NCBI GenBank assembly: GCA_017893485.1
Contig: CM030363.1
Location: 107,503,073 to 107,567,072 of the forward strand
Direction of reading: 5' to 3'
Origin: Hemerocallis citrina
Lineage: Eukaryota > Streptophyta > Magnoliopsida > Asparagales > Asphodelaceae
DNA length: 64,000 nt
The notes under the pieces are model-generated. The model did no database searches, was not told the DNA's origin, and worked only from the letters and a program-made list of their open reading frames with translations. Positions 34,441-46,600 of the stretch are shown here, piece after piece (positions within the stretch are counted from its first letter, which is position 1; each line of letters starts with the position of its first letter). A program made the position numbers and the translations under genes.

Positions 34441-35124
34441 CTCGACACACTGTTAGCCTGTGTTTGCCTCACCGTTTGCCACGTTCGACGTACTGTTCGG
34501 TGCGTTCGCCACATCATTCGCCCAATTTGCCAAACAGATGTGTTTCCGAACAGAGAACGGGGAGTGTCTCTCTTATCCTAGCCGTCTGTTCGCCCAGAAA
34601 TGCTCGTCGTTGCATGATCAAGGCCCCAGATTCAGCCACGTCATCCAAGTGTTGATCCACCCTCAGATCATTCAAAAATTCACGCCGGTGAGCGATGGAC
34701 GATCCAGATTTGTCCACGTCGTTAATTCGGTGATTAAATCTATTTTTATTTTATTAATTCGAATTATTTATTTAAAAATTGCAAAAATATGATTAATAAT
34801 TCAGGGAAAATAATTAAAACTTCTAAAAAATAATTATAAATTTGGGAAAATATTTTTGAGCTCCTGGATAAATAATTATTGGTTAGAACAATTAATTAGT
34901 ACTCCCGGAAAACAAATCATCGCTTTGCAAAATTGAATAAATGGTCCGAAAAAATAATATAAAATCGAAGAAAATCTCCAAAAAATCCAGAAGAGCCTAA
35001 GAACAATCTTGGGCATGTTGCCAGCTCAGAAAAACATTGTTACTCCTCGAACAAGATTCGAACCCCCTTTTAGAACTTCGATAAAATCCTGAGTGCCACA
35101 CAGTCTCTGGGTGTAGGGGGCTCG
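34441..35124. other. 3' noncoding region and purine tract of E
   Basis: After the array comes a GC-balanced stretch, then AT-rich sequence (34730-34990) without coding frames. A stretch with GGTTCGAATCT on the minus strand (near 35055) resembles a pol III B box but has no clear A box. GGGTGTAGGGGGCTCG lies directly before the LTR and is a good polypurine tract. D lacks this part. Confidence 0.6.
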
Positions 35125-35673
35125 TGATATGGCTAAAAATTGGGTTAAATCGGAACCGTTTAAATAGGGTACGAATCTTAAAGTTCATAGGGGCAAAACA
35201 GTAATTTCACCTACAGGCGGGTCCGAAATGAGAATCGGGTCTTCCATAACCCGTGAACAAATCTATTCAGCTAAGAAGTGGTTCAAACCCATTGAGAGGC
35301 AATCCAGGAAGATCTGAAGAGATCCTGATCTGCCCTTATCCTGGGGAAGTAGTTCTAACTGCTTCTGCCCAGTCACACTAGAGAGTAGGGATTCATTCTT
35401 ATCCCAAAGCAGATCCCCACGGCGACTATAAGTACCTCCTACCGCTACGAGGTGATCACTCTTTGCCTACCTAAAGTTCTTTTGATATTCCTTTACTGAG
35501 TATTGACAAGAGCGTCGGAGGGATCCATCCCGGTGTTTCGTACTTCGTGCAGGTCAACGGCAGCACCAAGGAGTCAACCTACCAGTAGCGGAAGAGGTCA
35601 TATTCAGCCCGTTCGAGTTCTCGCGAATCCATAAATTCTGTCTATTGCCCCCACACCAGATTCAGCGGTAACA
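35125..35673 (+). repeat. 3' LTR of E
   Basis: 549 bp, starting TGATATGGC and ending TTCAGCGGTAACA. It is alignable with the LTR of D over its whole length but much diverged. It contains TATAAGTA near 35428 and GACAAGAGCGTCGGAGG. F resumes at 35674. Confidence 0.88.
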
Positions 35674-36897
35674 ATAGATTTTACACTTTTTCAAATGGAT
35701 GTAAAAACTGCATTTCTAAATGGTTATATTTCTAAAGAAGTTTATATTGAACAACCACCTGGGTTCGCTGATCCACTGTACCCAAACCATGTAATTTGTC
35801 TTGAAAAAGCGCTATATAGTTTGAGGCAAGCTCCTCGTGCTTGGTATAAACGACTAAGTCTGTTCCTCATTCACATAGGTTTTTTAATTGGCAAAGTAGA
35901 CACCACACTTTTTATTAAAACATGTTCTTAAAGATATTTTGATTGTTCAAATTTATGTTGATGACATTATATTTGGGTCTATTAATGAAAATCTATGCAA
36001 AGAAATTTCTAAGCAAATGTAGGATGAATTTGATATGAGCATGATGGGAGAACTAACTTACTTCGTTGGACTTCAAATACAACAACGGAAGGACGACATC
36101 TTTATAAACCAATCCAAATATGCAAAAGATTTTGTCAAAAAGTTTGGTCTTGATAGTGCGAATGCGTTCAAAACTCTTATGGCTACCACCACTAAACTAC
36201 CTAAAGACGAATACGGTAAAAATGTTGATATTACTACCTATTGTGGTATAATTAGTAGTCTACTTTATGTTACTACATCTCGTCCTGATATAATGTTTAG
36301 TGTTTGTTTATGTGCTCGTTTTCAATCGTGTCCAAAAGAATCTCATTTGGTTGCAGTTAAGCGTATCATTCGACATCTTAAAGGCACACCAAATGTCGGT
36401 CTTTTGTACCCGAAAAATAAAAACTTCTCTCTTATAGGCTTTTCAGATGCCGACTATGCTGGGAGTCTAATAGATAGAAAAAGCACTAACGGTACATGTC
36501 ACTTCTTGGAAAATTGTCTTGTTTCATGGGCAGCTAAGAAACAAAATTTTGTAACTTTGTCAACTGCCGAAGCCGAATATATAGCCGCTGGATCTTGGTG
36601 TGCGCGGTTATTATGAATAAAACATACTTTAGAAGACTACAAGGTATTCTTTGATCACATCCCCATTAAATGTGATAATACTAGCATTGTTCACATGACT
36701 AAGAATTCTGATCAACATAGTCGTACTAAGCATATAGAAATTCAATATCACTTCATTAAAGATCATTTCAAAAGGGATATATTGTTCTTGAGTATGTTTC
36801 AACTGATTTACAACTAGCTGATATTTTTATAAAACCCTTAGATGAAAAATATTTTCACTTTTTGAAAGGAGAATTAAATATTATTGATATTTCAGTA
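35674..36897 (+). pseudogene. pol: F copia reverse transcriptase and RNase H
   Basis: RT is recognised by M-D-V-K-T-A-F-L-N-G-Y-I-S, Y-S-L-R-Q-A-P-R-A-W-Y and the Y-V-D-D box at 35954-35965. RNase H follows with F-S-D-A-D-Y-A-G-S, S-W-A-A-K-K-Q and L-S-T-A-E-A-E-Y. A later H-S-R-T-K-H-I-E-I block (about 36720) marks the end of pol. Breaks are a frameshift at about 35925, TAG at about 36020, TGA at 36614 and further shifts after 36780. The start of the RT is missing because E inserted there. The AT-rich codon use contrasts with the GC-rich pol of D. The role would be cDNA synthesis; the copy is inactive. Confidence 0.88.
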
Positions 36898-37558
36898 TAA
36901 AAGTTTTGTTCGGTCGACTAAACGGTTGATCACTATCCTATCAGGATATACAGTCGACCGTGTGATCACCCGTTCTTCTCTCTATTTTGTTTTCAGTAAC
37001 ATGTTTTCTTTACCGGTCGACTGTGCAGTCGACCGGCCCCCTTTCTTTTTCTTTTAGAGTCGACCTAATTTTTTTCATTGCTTTCGACCAGCCGAGTGTG
37101 CGGTCGACCGGTCTTTATTCTGTCATTTTTTTGTACCTTTTCTAGTGTTTATCTTTGCATTTTTGAACCTTTTGGTATGTTCCAAAAAGGAAGAGAATTT
37201 AGAATCTTTTAAATCAATTTTATGTCTCTCCTCTTGTATTGATGAAATCTCAATTCTATGATATCATGTAGAACTCTCACTGTATATCAAAAAGCTTCGT
37301 GATCAATTGTATCATGTAAGAAGATTTCTCTATGGTTTTCTAAAATTCTATGTCATTTCTCTGTCTCTCAATTTTGTATCTCCCAAAAAAAAACTTATAA
37401 ATACATGTTTTGAAACAAAGCTTCATATAAAATGTATCATGAACAAACTCATTCGTACATGCATGAATTTAGGGGGGTATTGGATTAAGGGAAAGAAGTT
37501 GAACTTGATTTAAACTTAAATTCTAAGGTATATTTTGTTCACACCAAAATGGGGAGAT
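36898..37558. other. 3' untranslated region of F with a GTCGACC cluster
   Basis: Between the end of pol and the LTR. The stretch 36911-37113 has at least six copies of a GTCGAC-centred motif, including perfect CGGTCGACCG. The rest is T-rich. The short open frame at 37307-37513 shows no recognisable protein. Confidence 0.6.
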
Positions 37559-38562
37559 TGTTGACACTAAGTTTGGTATGCACAAAACGTATCATGTTCA
37601 ACTAATATTTTCAATTAAGATTTGCAAGAAATACAGGAAAAGGAAAATCAAAATAAAGATCCAAAAATGATTTGAATCCAAGCAAAAGATGCTTCAATCG
37701 AAAAGATTATAAAGATCAAGAAAGATTGCAACACAAAAAACATGTGCTTCAAATCCTCAAGGAAGCAAGCAAAATATCAATTATTCATTTATGTTTTTGT
37801 GAGAAAATGCTAGTAAAGGTCGTTGATTGATTGATTAATTTTGGAATGAATATAAAGTAGATTCGCTAAATAAAAGTCGAATCTGCATGATAGCGGTCAA
37901 CCATACAAAATGTCGGTTAGTCGGCACAACAGTGGACCGCTCATCATAGTAGAAAAGATGAGTCAGTCGACCGGTCATCACTCGACTTTCAAGCTGAAAG
38001 ATGAACGGACGACTGCTCACATATGCGGTCGACCGTAAACGTGCAGACTTGACTATTTCGGAAATATCTTCTCTTTTTTAGAAAGATACATTTTCTCTCT
38101 TATAAATAGAGGCGAATTTACTTAGTATTCTTCATCCCTTGCTATTAAAATTCTTCTGAACTAATCATTCAATCAGCAAGCCGAGTGTGAGAGCTCTTAT
38201 TGTTTTCTTTAGTCAAGATCGGTTTAGATCATGAGAGTTTTTCTTTTCTTCCACTTCGGTGAATTTTTGCGGGACTTGTTTGTAGAAATCCTGCGGGTGT
38301 AATTGGTCTCTAGGCCTGAATTCTGAGAATTACTGTACAAAGGTTTAACGTATAGTGGAACGCTTGTGGCAGTTTATTGCTACAAATAGGTGGTATGGAC
38401 GTAGACCTGGGGGTCGAACCACGTTATATCGCTGTATCTTGCTTGTTTACTTTGTTTGCTTTTTCTAAATTTTTTCTTTACTTTACGCATTTAATTTAAG
38501 TTTTTAATTTCTGCACAATTACCTTATTTTCCCTGCTAGGCCCCCTACTAGGGTGATATACA
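37559..38562 (+). repeat. 3' LTR of F
   Basis: It begins TGTTGACACTAAG after the purine tract. TATAAATAGA is at 38101-38110. The right end is probably GGTGATATACA at 38562, judged from related LTRs; no second LTR copy is in the window to prove it. It holds further GTCGACC motifs (about 37975-38035). Confidence 0.6.
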
Positions 38563-40144
38563 AAAATTGTGAGAACATAGTTGATGAGAACTAGCCTGTC
38601 CGTTGAAAATATGTTTCTCTTTCGAGGTAGAGAGTCTCCTTTCAATCAGTTTAGACTCCGAAAATAATTCATTTACTTGGCCTTCATATTGTGCACGTTA
38701 TGCTTTATAAAACTCAATTAAAATAAAGAATGTTGTGGGCACGTACTTTCTTTCTTCCTTTTCTAGTCCATAAAATTGTGTGCATGGTTTGGAGCAAACT
38801 AAAAGAGTTCCTTATGGTTTAGAAGATCTAGTCTAATTGAACTCAGAATTTCTGTTGATTCACCATTGCTTATTGTAAATTGAGTGTTGTACCTGACCAG
38901 TCTACTCTCACTTTGTGTGAAAACCAACTTACACATGCAATGCAGATCTTCTTCTTCTTTTTTTTCCAAATTATATTGGTAATTATTGAACAATATTAAA
39001 TTCCGTATACGTAAGCACATCCAGTGCTTAATATTTTATGGTGACAAATTCCTCATAATACTTGAAATTTAAATATTAAAACAAAAAAAACAAAAAAACA
39101 ACCCCAAAATGCACCTGCAATTGTAAGAGAACCTCATCTAATAAGTTGTAATGATGTAATTAGTGTTGAGATTATAGGTCTCATACATATATATTCCAAT
39201 ATAATTATATTATTATATTCTATAGGATGCGTGTTGTATACATAAGATGCAATTATGAATATCAGAAACATGGACTTATTTGACACTCTGTTTGGGCCAT
39301 AAGCTCATCAAGTGGGTATTGCCTATATGTACTGCCTGAGAGCAGTATGCTAGCTATCCAGAATATGTAAGATGTAATTCTTTGAGCAAAACAATAGCTG
39401 CCAAAGCATAAATTCAAATTTCATATTCAACATCTTTTACAATCTCGAAGCATTATATAGATTAATTTTATATACAAAGTGAGAAAGACATCGTCGGATT
39501 CATCGTCGTACCCTCGTTGTTTTTATCCTCAACCCCTCCTCTCTCCTTTGTTGCCTTGTCGAACCTCCCCTACGTTGAACTCACAACTGTGCAGACCACC
39601 CCTTATGCCGCTTCTCTTTCCGAAAGCAACATCCTGTGATAAACCCCTCAGCCTCCTAGCGGGTGCAGCATCCTACGCAGCAGCCAGACTCTTGACCCCG
39701 TCACCGTCGTCGTCAACCTGGACCGACAACGTAGCAACCTGTGTCGCTCTTTCGCCGCCGACCTCCTAGCGTTATTGTGCTCCACCAACACTGCTCTAGG
39801 GTATCATCCAAACACTAGCCCTCTCCTTCTCTACCTTCGGTCTAAAGACAGAAGCAAATCCAGACCCGGTCAAACCTGACCTGGGTCCGGTTCTGCTTTC
39901 GATCTGACCAATCCAGACCTAACCGATCCATCCTTCAGATCCCAAACTGAACTGACCTAATCTTATCCAATTCAGACCCGAACCGGTCCAACCTTCAGAA
40001 CCCAAACCCGAATAGACCCGTTCTGACCTGTTTGCTGCGCAAACCCAACCCAACCTCTTCTTCCTTCATTTGTTTTAAACTAAAACAAACCAAATCCCAA
40101 AAGCCCTAATCTTCTCATCTTCCATATCTTGGTGTTGATTCTAT
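38563..40144. other. Unassigned region
   Basis: No recognised gene or element. The stretch 38563-39470 is AT-rich with no long frame. The stretch 39480-40144 is C-rich with a loose duplicate of about 70 bp (AACCGATCC...CCTTCAGATCCCAAAC and AACCGGTCC...CCTTCAGAACCCAAAC). It may be the LTR end or leader of J, whose gag starts at 40145, but I see no primer-binding site. Confidence 0.5.
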
Positions 40145-41068
40145 ATGGCTAACGACTCATCTACAGATAAAGCCTTTATAGGAGTCACAGCTCATAAACT
40201 CAAAATCTTCACCAGAATCGAGTTCAGTTCATGGAAGGATAGAGTCAGACTTCAAATCAGAATCATGAAACTAGAGTACGCACTATATCACACATATGAA
40301 ACTACGAAGGTGGAGATTTCAGAGGGTGAGTGGGAGAACAATCAAAACCCAGTTTGTCTGTACATGATCAAATGCTTGGATCGGAAATTAGCGGCAACTT
40401 ACAAGAAGTGCACCACTACTCAGGAAATTTGGGAGGAACTGCAAAAAGCAATTCGAAAATGGGACGATCTATCAAAAGTACACTACATCGATCAACTTCT
40501 ACGTTTCAGGTATGAGAAAGAGAAGCCTCTCTTCCCACAAGTATTTATTTTAGAAGATATTGCAAATAAATTAAATAAAAAAGAAATTATATTTGTGATA
40601 AATTGCTTACTCGTATTGTTACTAATAAATTGCTTGAGTCTTGGGGAAATATTAGAATCAAATTGTATTGTAAGAAATTTCAGGATGATCTAGATGAGAT
40701 AAAACATAATCCTATTGGAAGACGCTACTAGAGAAAGAATCAAAACTTTGATTGACACTAAGCCCAAGTTGAAACTAATTAAAGTCAGTTGTAGTCACGC
40801 CCATTCCTTCAAAGAAACCAGTAAGTGCTCCTCAACCGCTTAAACCCTCTTCAAACTCAATGAAGAAAAGGGGTAGATGTAGAAATTGCAACAAGTGGGG
40901 ACATTGGGCAACTGAATGTAGGAAACCTAAGAAACCTTCCAACAATGAGAGAATTGAATATCTCAATATGCTAGAAGTTGAAGTGCATTCTTTAATTGGG
41001 ATGTTTGATGGCACTAGTGTTAGTCCAAGCTATTGGATTTTGGATTCATGAGCATCAGTTCATGCTAC
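40145..41068 (+). pseudogene. gag: J gag and protease start
   Basis: It starts M-A-N-D-S-S-T-D-K and has the usual copia gag core (F-S-S-W-K-D-R-V, then I-W-E-E-L). The frame is lost after about 40690. A CCHC zinc knuckle C-R-N-C-N-K-W-G-H-W-A-T-E-C lies at 40881-40922, followed by Y-W-I-L-D-S with TGA where the protease Gly of D-S-G should be, then A-S-V-H-A-T. Insertion G begins four codons later. The knuckle would bind RNA. No PBS was found upstream. Confidence 0.8.
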
Positions 41069-43698
41069 TGTCACGCCCCGCTTTCCAAAATACGAAAATA
41101 TGAGTACGTAACAAAGACCCAGCGAATGATAAGAACATCATCCTTAGTTGTAACAGATTAACTCAACAATACACAAAAGATCACAACCATGCAAGGAATA
41201 AATAACCACATAAACAATGAATAAACTCCAAAATATCCATGAAATAAATTAACAAAATAATATCAAACATCTGGGAGAAAAGAAATCTTCGGGTCATACA
41301 AGCCAGGAATACAAAGTACGACGAAAGTAATAAAATAAAAAAATAACATGAAATAACTATAGCAGTGTAATGATTCGGTTCCATTCTTCAGAAAGTTTGC
41401 TCACCAAGTCCTTTAGACAAATTTTCTTATATACCTATAAACTCATGAACTAGAGGTGGAAAAAAATTATCCGTTAGAGCGAGCAAGTTACGGACAGCAA
41501 GTAGTGGAACCAAAGAAACAAGGATGGTGTGGTTTATCAAGGAGTAATGAACTAGATCAAAGTCAAAGATCATGGGCAATAACAAGAGTTGATAATAAAA
41601 TCAAGGGTCTAGAGTTTATGATGCAATAAACAGTGACTGTAATCAACGATACAAGGTCAAAAACAATACTGATGATCAAGAATGCAAGTGTCAATCCTAG
41701 GTTCATTAGTATTTTATTATCCTAAGTAATGCACGTAATATTGTGTCCCATAGCACAAGTTCGGTGCATGCAAACAACGATCGTTTAGAATATGATGGTG
41801 AACTCTACAGATCGTGTACTCAGCACAATAAAAAAGAATTTACAATCAATATTCCACAATCAATAATTCACCATCCACGACAATAATCAATCAAGAACAA
41901 GGGGCCCCTCCGAGTACGTTCTTCGATTGTTCACTACCAAGTCAACTCTTAATATCCCGGCTTGTTAATATTTTATTACACACAATGTGCACCTGCAATG
42001 GATTAAGATGTTTCGAAGTGATGTCAAAGAGATGTCAAAGCTATGCAATACATGGTATATCAAATCTTATTCACTAGATGCAAAATCAAACATAGATATA
42101 CTTTAAAACACAAAACACACCTTCTGGACAGCAAATTGCTGTACAAAAATTAACTTTCCCGTTGCTACAGAAAAGAAAATCAGGTTCTGTCAGAGATTCT
42201 GTAAAGTAGACTCTCTGCCGGTTCCAACGCATGTTCACATGACATATAATAAGTACAGAAACTAAGCAAATAATCTCAATCTTTACTGATTATATGTTCA
42301 GGCTCGACTCTGAAAATTAAAAACCTAGCAGTGTTAAAAATATGATAACTTGCAGTTTAAAAATCGGAATTTAGATCCGTAAAAAGTTATGAAAAATAGA
42401 TTCAAATGGATACAAATGTTTTTTTACAAAGTTCTACTAAATTATAAATGAAATTGTTTTAAAAAATCAGTGCAACATATAACAAATAGAAGGCCAGCAA
42501 GTATATTATTATTAAAAGACAACAAAATAAACAAGAGAAATAATTAACAGGAAATCATACTTAATATCTATGGTGGAGTTCTACTATTAATGAGACAAAT
42601 TATTATCAACATAGCATGATCATCATATTCAACCGAAAAGCGTTCAATTATCAATTTCTATATACATATTTCTAATCTATGTATTCGTGTAGTGTATGCA
42701 TATGATGATGTATAACAAGGCTTGGGTTTGAGTCAAGGAAATGACACAAAATGAAAACTACTACTTGGTTTCGCCGATGAATCCGTAATGGTCTCTTTGA
42801 AATGTATCGAACAAATAAAATATGATAATTGGAAGAGAAACTACTTGTGGAGATCAAGGAAATTCTTGAACAAGAAAAAAATAAACTAGTTCAAGGGAAA
42901 ACTAGCCTTTTGATGATTATTCTGATTATTAATGAAGATGATATGAAAAGATCCAACAATAGCAATACTTACAAACTACGTACACAGCAACCACATGCTA
43001 AATATGAAAACGACAGCACGTGCAAACTACGTACACAACAACGCAGTAACAACAGTAAGGGCAACGGCTGCAGTAAGGGGAATATCTCAGCAATGGTGTA
43101 GGTCATTGACTGCGAAGGCGATCGACGATGGCAAGGTGGCAGTCGACGGGGAGTCGATGGCAGCGGCAGTCAAACAGTGGAGGCTCAAATGATGGTGCTC
43201 GTGGCTGGTGGTCGATGGGTGCAGTTAGTGAAGTCACTGGCGGAGATTGGGGGGATGGTGAAGGTGTTCGTGGGCAAACTAGGTGGCGAGGGGGGATCCG
43301 TTGGTGGAGACTGGGGGCGAGGTGGAGTTTCGGTGGTCGTTGCTGTGGCAGGACTGCGAGGCTGCGAGAGAGTCGTGAGGTGGAAGGAGCAGCAAGCAGC
43401 GAGGCTGTGACTTGCGGGATGGTGGAGCGGAGCGTAGCAGCGGAGGAGTTCGATGAGGGGGTGTGACGATGGCAGTAGCAGTGGTGGTTGATGGATGAAG
43501 TAAAGGTCGACGGCGACGAGATGGAGGTCGATCGGGGGTTAGGTTTCGAAAACGAATAGGGGAAGGAAGGGAGAGAGCGGCGGGGAAGATGAAGAATTAG
43601 ATGATAATTAGGGTAGTTAATTAGGGTTAATGGTGATCAGTATTTATAGGGGATTAAGATGTGGATTAGGGTAGCGGGTTAATGGGTTTATAGGTTAA

Positions 43699-46600
43699 GA
43701 GCATTTGTAGTCGTTAGGAGCCAAATTTTGGGTATTTGACATATAGGAAAAGAAAAAATGAGTCTGTGTTATAGTCGTTTGAACCTAAATTTTGCATTTT
43801 AATTTTAAAAAAATGAACGGAAAAGGAATGATTTCTCGTCCAAAATTTTTTATTTTATTTTTTAAATTAAAAAACAACGAACGGGGAATCATTTCCCGTC
43901 CATCATTGTAATACCCCGGATAATATAATACTTTGTGTATATATATAAATGTCTAGGTATATATTTTTGTGTTTGCTTGATTATATAAATGAATGATGAA
44001 GTGTGATTAATTTGCTGGATTGTTCGTGTGGATGGTTGCGTTCATGGTAGTGCGCGAGAATGAGAAGGACCGATGCTAGTACATACACTAGTTTCGAGTG
44101 TGATGCATATGCAAATATGTAATTGTATGGTACTACAATGGATATTCCTTACATGCAATAAAATCTCACGTCTCATCTCTCATCTCATCTTGATCAAAGG
44201 CTAAAAATTTCAGCCATGCAAAATATCCCCCAAAACCATGAGCTATTAGAAGCTAGTTTTGGAGAAACCACCATGCCACCTCACCCCTACTAGCCCCTAG
44301 GCCGGCCAACCCCCCTTGCACCCCTCACTCCTCTCATTTGATTATCAAACCCCTCCCTTTTAATCTCATTCAGTTCTGAAATTTTTTTTTTTTAAAAAGG
44401 AAAAGGAGAGAGTGAAAGAAGGCAAGAAAAAGAGGAAAATCAAGAGCTTTGGAAGAGGAATCAAGGAGGAAAGCCAAGCTATTCTCTTCGTCTCAAACTA
44501 CACTCAAGTGTGGGGAGTTCTCTAAAAATTCTCTTGTTCTTCTTGTTTGATTTCTTGCATGGAATGATTAATAGTAGTATGAGGATGATTGATTAGAAGT
44601 AGGATGTTTAGAATCTGAAACTGAAATAGAAAAACATGATCTACATGCTAAGTTCCCAATTTCCAGTGAGCAAAATAAATGGAAATTGATCATGAAATTT
44701 TTACATAATGATCTTATGTATGTCTAGAAGCTACATGATTTATTTGGATTTTTCTGATGTTATTTGATATGTTAATAAAATCATTCTTGATGACTAGGTC
44801 GTAAGGCAGAGACTGGTTCTCTCTATTGTAGAACCTGAACTTGTGGAAATTCTTGGAATAAATTGACACATGATCTACTTCTTAAATTTTTCCATGATAT
44901 CATGCATGAATATAGAGCCCACAGAAAAATATTGAAATTATTTGGACGACATTTGATGCATGTTCAAAATTAATTAAGTAAGAGTATTCAAGATAGTGCC
45001 TCAAGAACAATAGAACTTTTATGCATGTTTGTAATAGGTAGAACTCATTAAATACTTAGAATCTGGATGTGATCCTTTTTTCATGTTATACATGATGATG
45101 TCTAGTTTTTGGAAATATAAATTTGATGACCATTGATTATGTATGTGATTTATTATGAATATTTAAGTGAGCACAGTGCATAACTTAGTCAGTATTGACA
45201 CCCTGATAAGATGATACCTTTATGGCTCGGTATGAGCAGAATTTGAGGAAGTGTACAACTAGAAAGTTGTAGTAAGCATCCTGAGCTTTCCAAAAAGCCA
45301 TATTTCAAAAAATTCCTATAAGTAGAGTTATAGATATGACTTTTGTAAGTTGTAACAGAACCCAGATTTTGAGCTATAGGCTCTGTTTGTGTAGTGCATT
45401 GTGTGTGGTTCTGTATACCTGAGAAAGATGACTGTTTTACAGTGATCCAATGAAATAATTTGGATTGGTGATCAACTAGAAAGTTGTAGAGGACATTCAC
45501 ATCTTTTAAAAGAACCTGGATTTGTATCATTCTGATGAGCGGGTAGAGTTTTATGCTATCGGTAAGGTGCAGCCAGTGTACAGGAAGTGCACAGGCTGAG
45601 GTTTGTGAGACTATTTCTAGCAATGAGATGATTGAATCTGAGTTGATGATCAACTAGAGAGTTGTAACCTAGGTTCTTATCTTTCCAGAATGGGATAGAA
45701 CACCCAAATCCGAGTTGTATCGTGGGAGTTATGACCTTTCTAAATTTCAGGCAGAAACACCGTAGTTTGGATTAGTCATGGTTTTTGACTAAGTGTTGGA
45801 AGTATCTTTCCCCTCTTGTAAATGAGAGTTGATAACCTGTTATTGGGGATGATTGGTGTTTATTACTGGTCTTGTTTGTGTTTGACTCCTATTTTGGATG
45901 TTGTGACTCAAGTTAGTCACAAGGATAGGGTGATACCCTACGTCTATCGACTCTAAGATTAGAACTTCCGCCGAGGGGTTGGACGTCCGAATTGGTGCCG
46001 TCGATTTGTATTCATGCCGGTTAAGGGTGAACGCGGGCCGTGGTGATGGACGAATTCCAAGCTAGGGGAAGTGGCGAGCAGGATATTGTGGCGCCGGGGC
46101 CGCGAGTTAATAGGCAGGATTTTGAAAGGAACCCTTTATGTTACATGGATGTTTAGAGTGAGTCTTGGATTAGAGTGATGTATTAGGTGTATGGACATTG
46201 CATTAGTACCAGCAGACCATAGTCGAGTGTTGTACTTTTCCTGTCGTAGGGATACAGATTCGATTCTCAGGTTTTGAGTTCACGGGTCTCGTATCTCGAT
46301 CTGTTAATTCCCAAAGAGTCGGGGTAAGAAACGGGAGAGTAACTCCTACCGGATAGGGAGATTTGACACCCGAGGCCGTCGTGTTCCTATGCGTGTGGGT
46401 GTTGTTTTTATATTATCTTGACGTCATGGGTACATGGTTTTGTACCGGAAGGTTTTTCATGGCTATTTGAGTGAGGTCTGTGCGCGCGTACTAAATGGCA
46501 AATGCGACCACCACATTAGGAACTACGGTAAGGGACTAGACCGAATGACTGCAATCTCCTCAGACACGAAAATCTATAGGGAACAGGTTGAGTACAAGAG

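Larger units (their letters stand above)
1..35673 (+). mobile_element. Tat-lineage Ty3/gypsy element E, 3' part, interrupted by A and B
   Basis: The element is seen as three aORF blocks on the minus strand (1-774, 17012-17126, 32171-32752), an upstream tandem array (33040-34440), an AT-rich spacer, a purine tract and a 3' LTR (35125-35673). Its gag-pol and 5' LTR lie left of the window. The LTR and aORF are homologous to those of element D but clearly diverged, so E and D are separate members of one lineage. The two interruptions are insertion A (775-17011) and insertion B (17127-32170). E itself sits in the reverse transcriptase region of copia element F, which resumes at 35674. The expected 5-bp duplication would be ATAGA, with its left copy outside the window. 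The lineage is inferred from the antisense ORF between pol and the 3' LTR, a known Tat trait. Confidence 0.85.
35674..38562 (+). mobile_element. Ty1/copia element F (SIRE-like), 3' part
   Basis: The 3' half of a copia pol, a 650-bp 3' untranslated part, a purine tract AAAATGGGGAGAT and a 1-kb LTR. The 5' half must lie left of element E, outside the window. Assignment to the SIRE (Maximus) group rests on the RT and RNase H wording and on the LTR start TGTTGACA after GGGGAGAT; this is by eye only. Confidence 0.75.

Noticed and set aside
43128..43466. Gly/Arg/Trp-rich 112-codon ORF
   Set aside because: It lies in the GC-rich leader part of LTR G on the strand opposite to its transcription; no homology seen.
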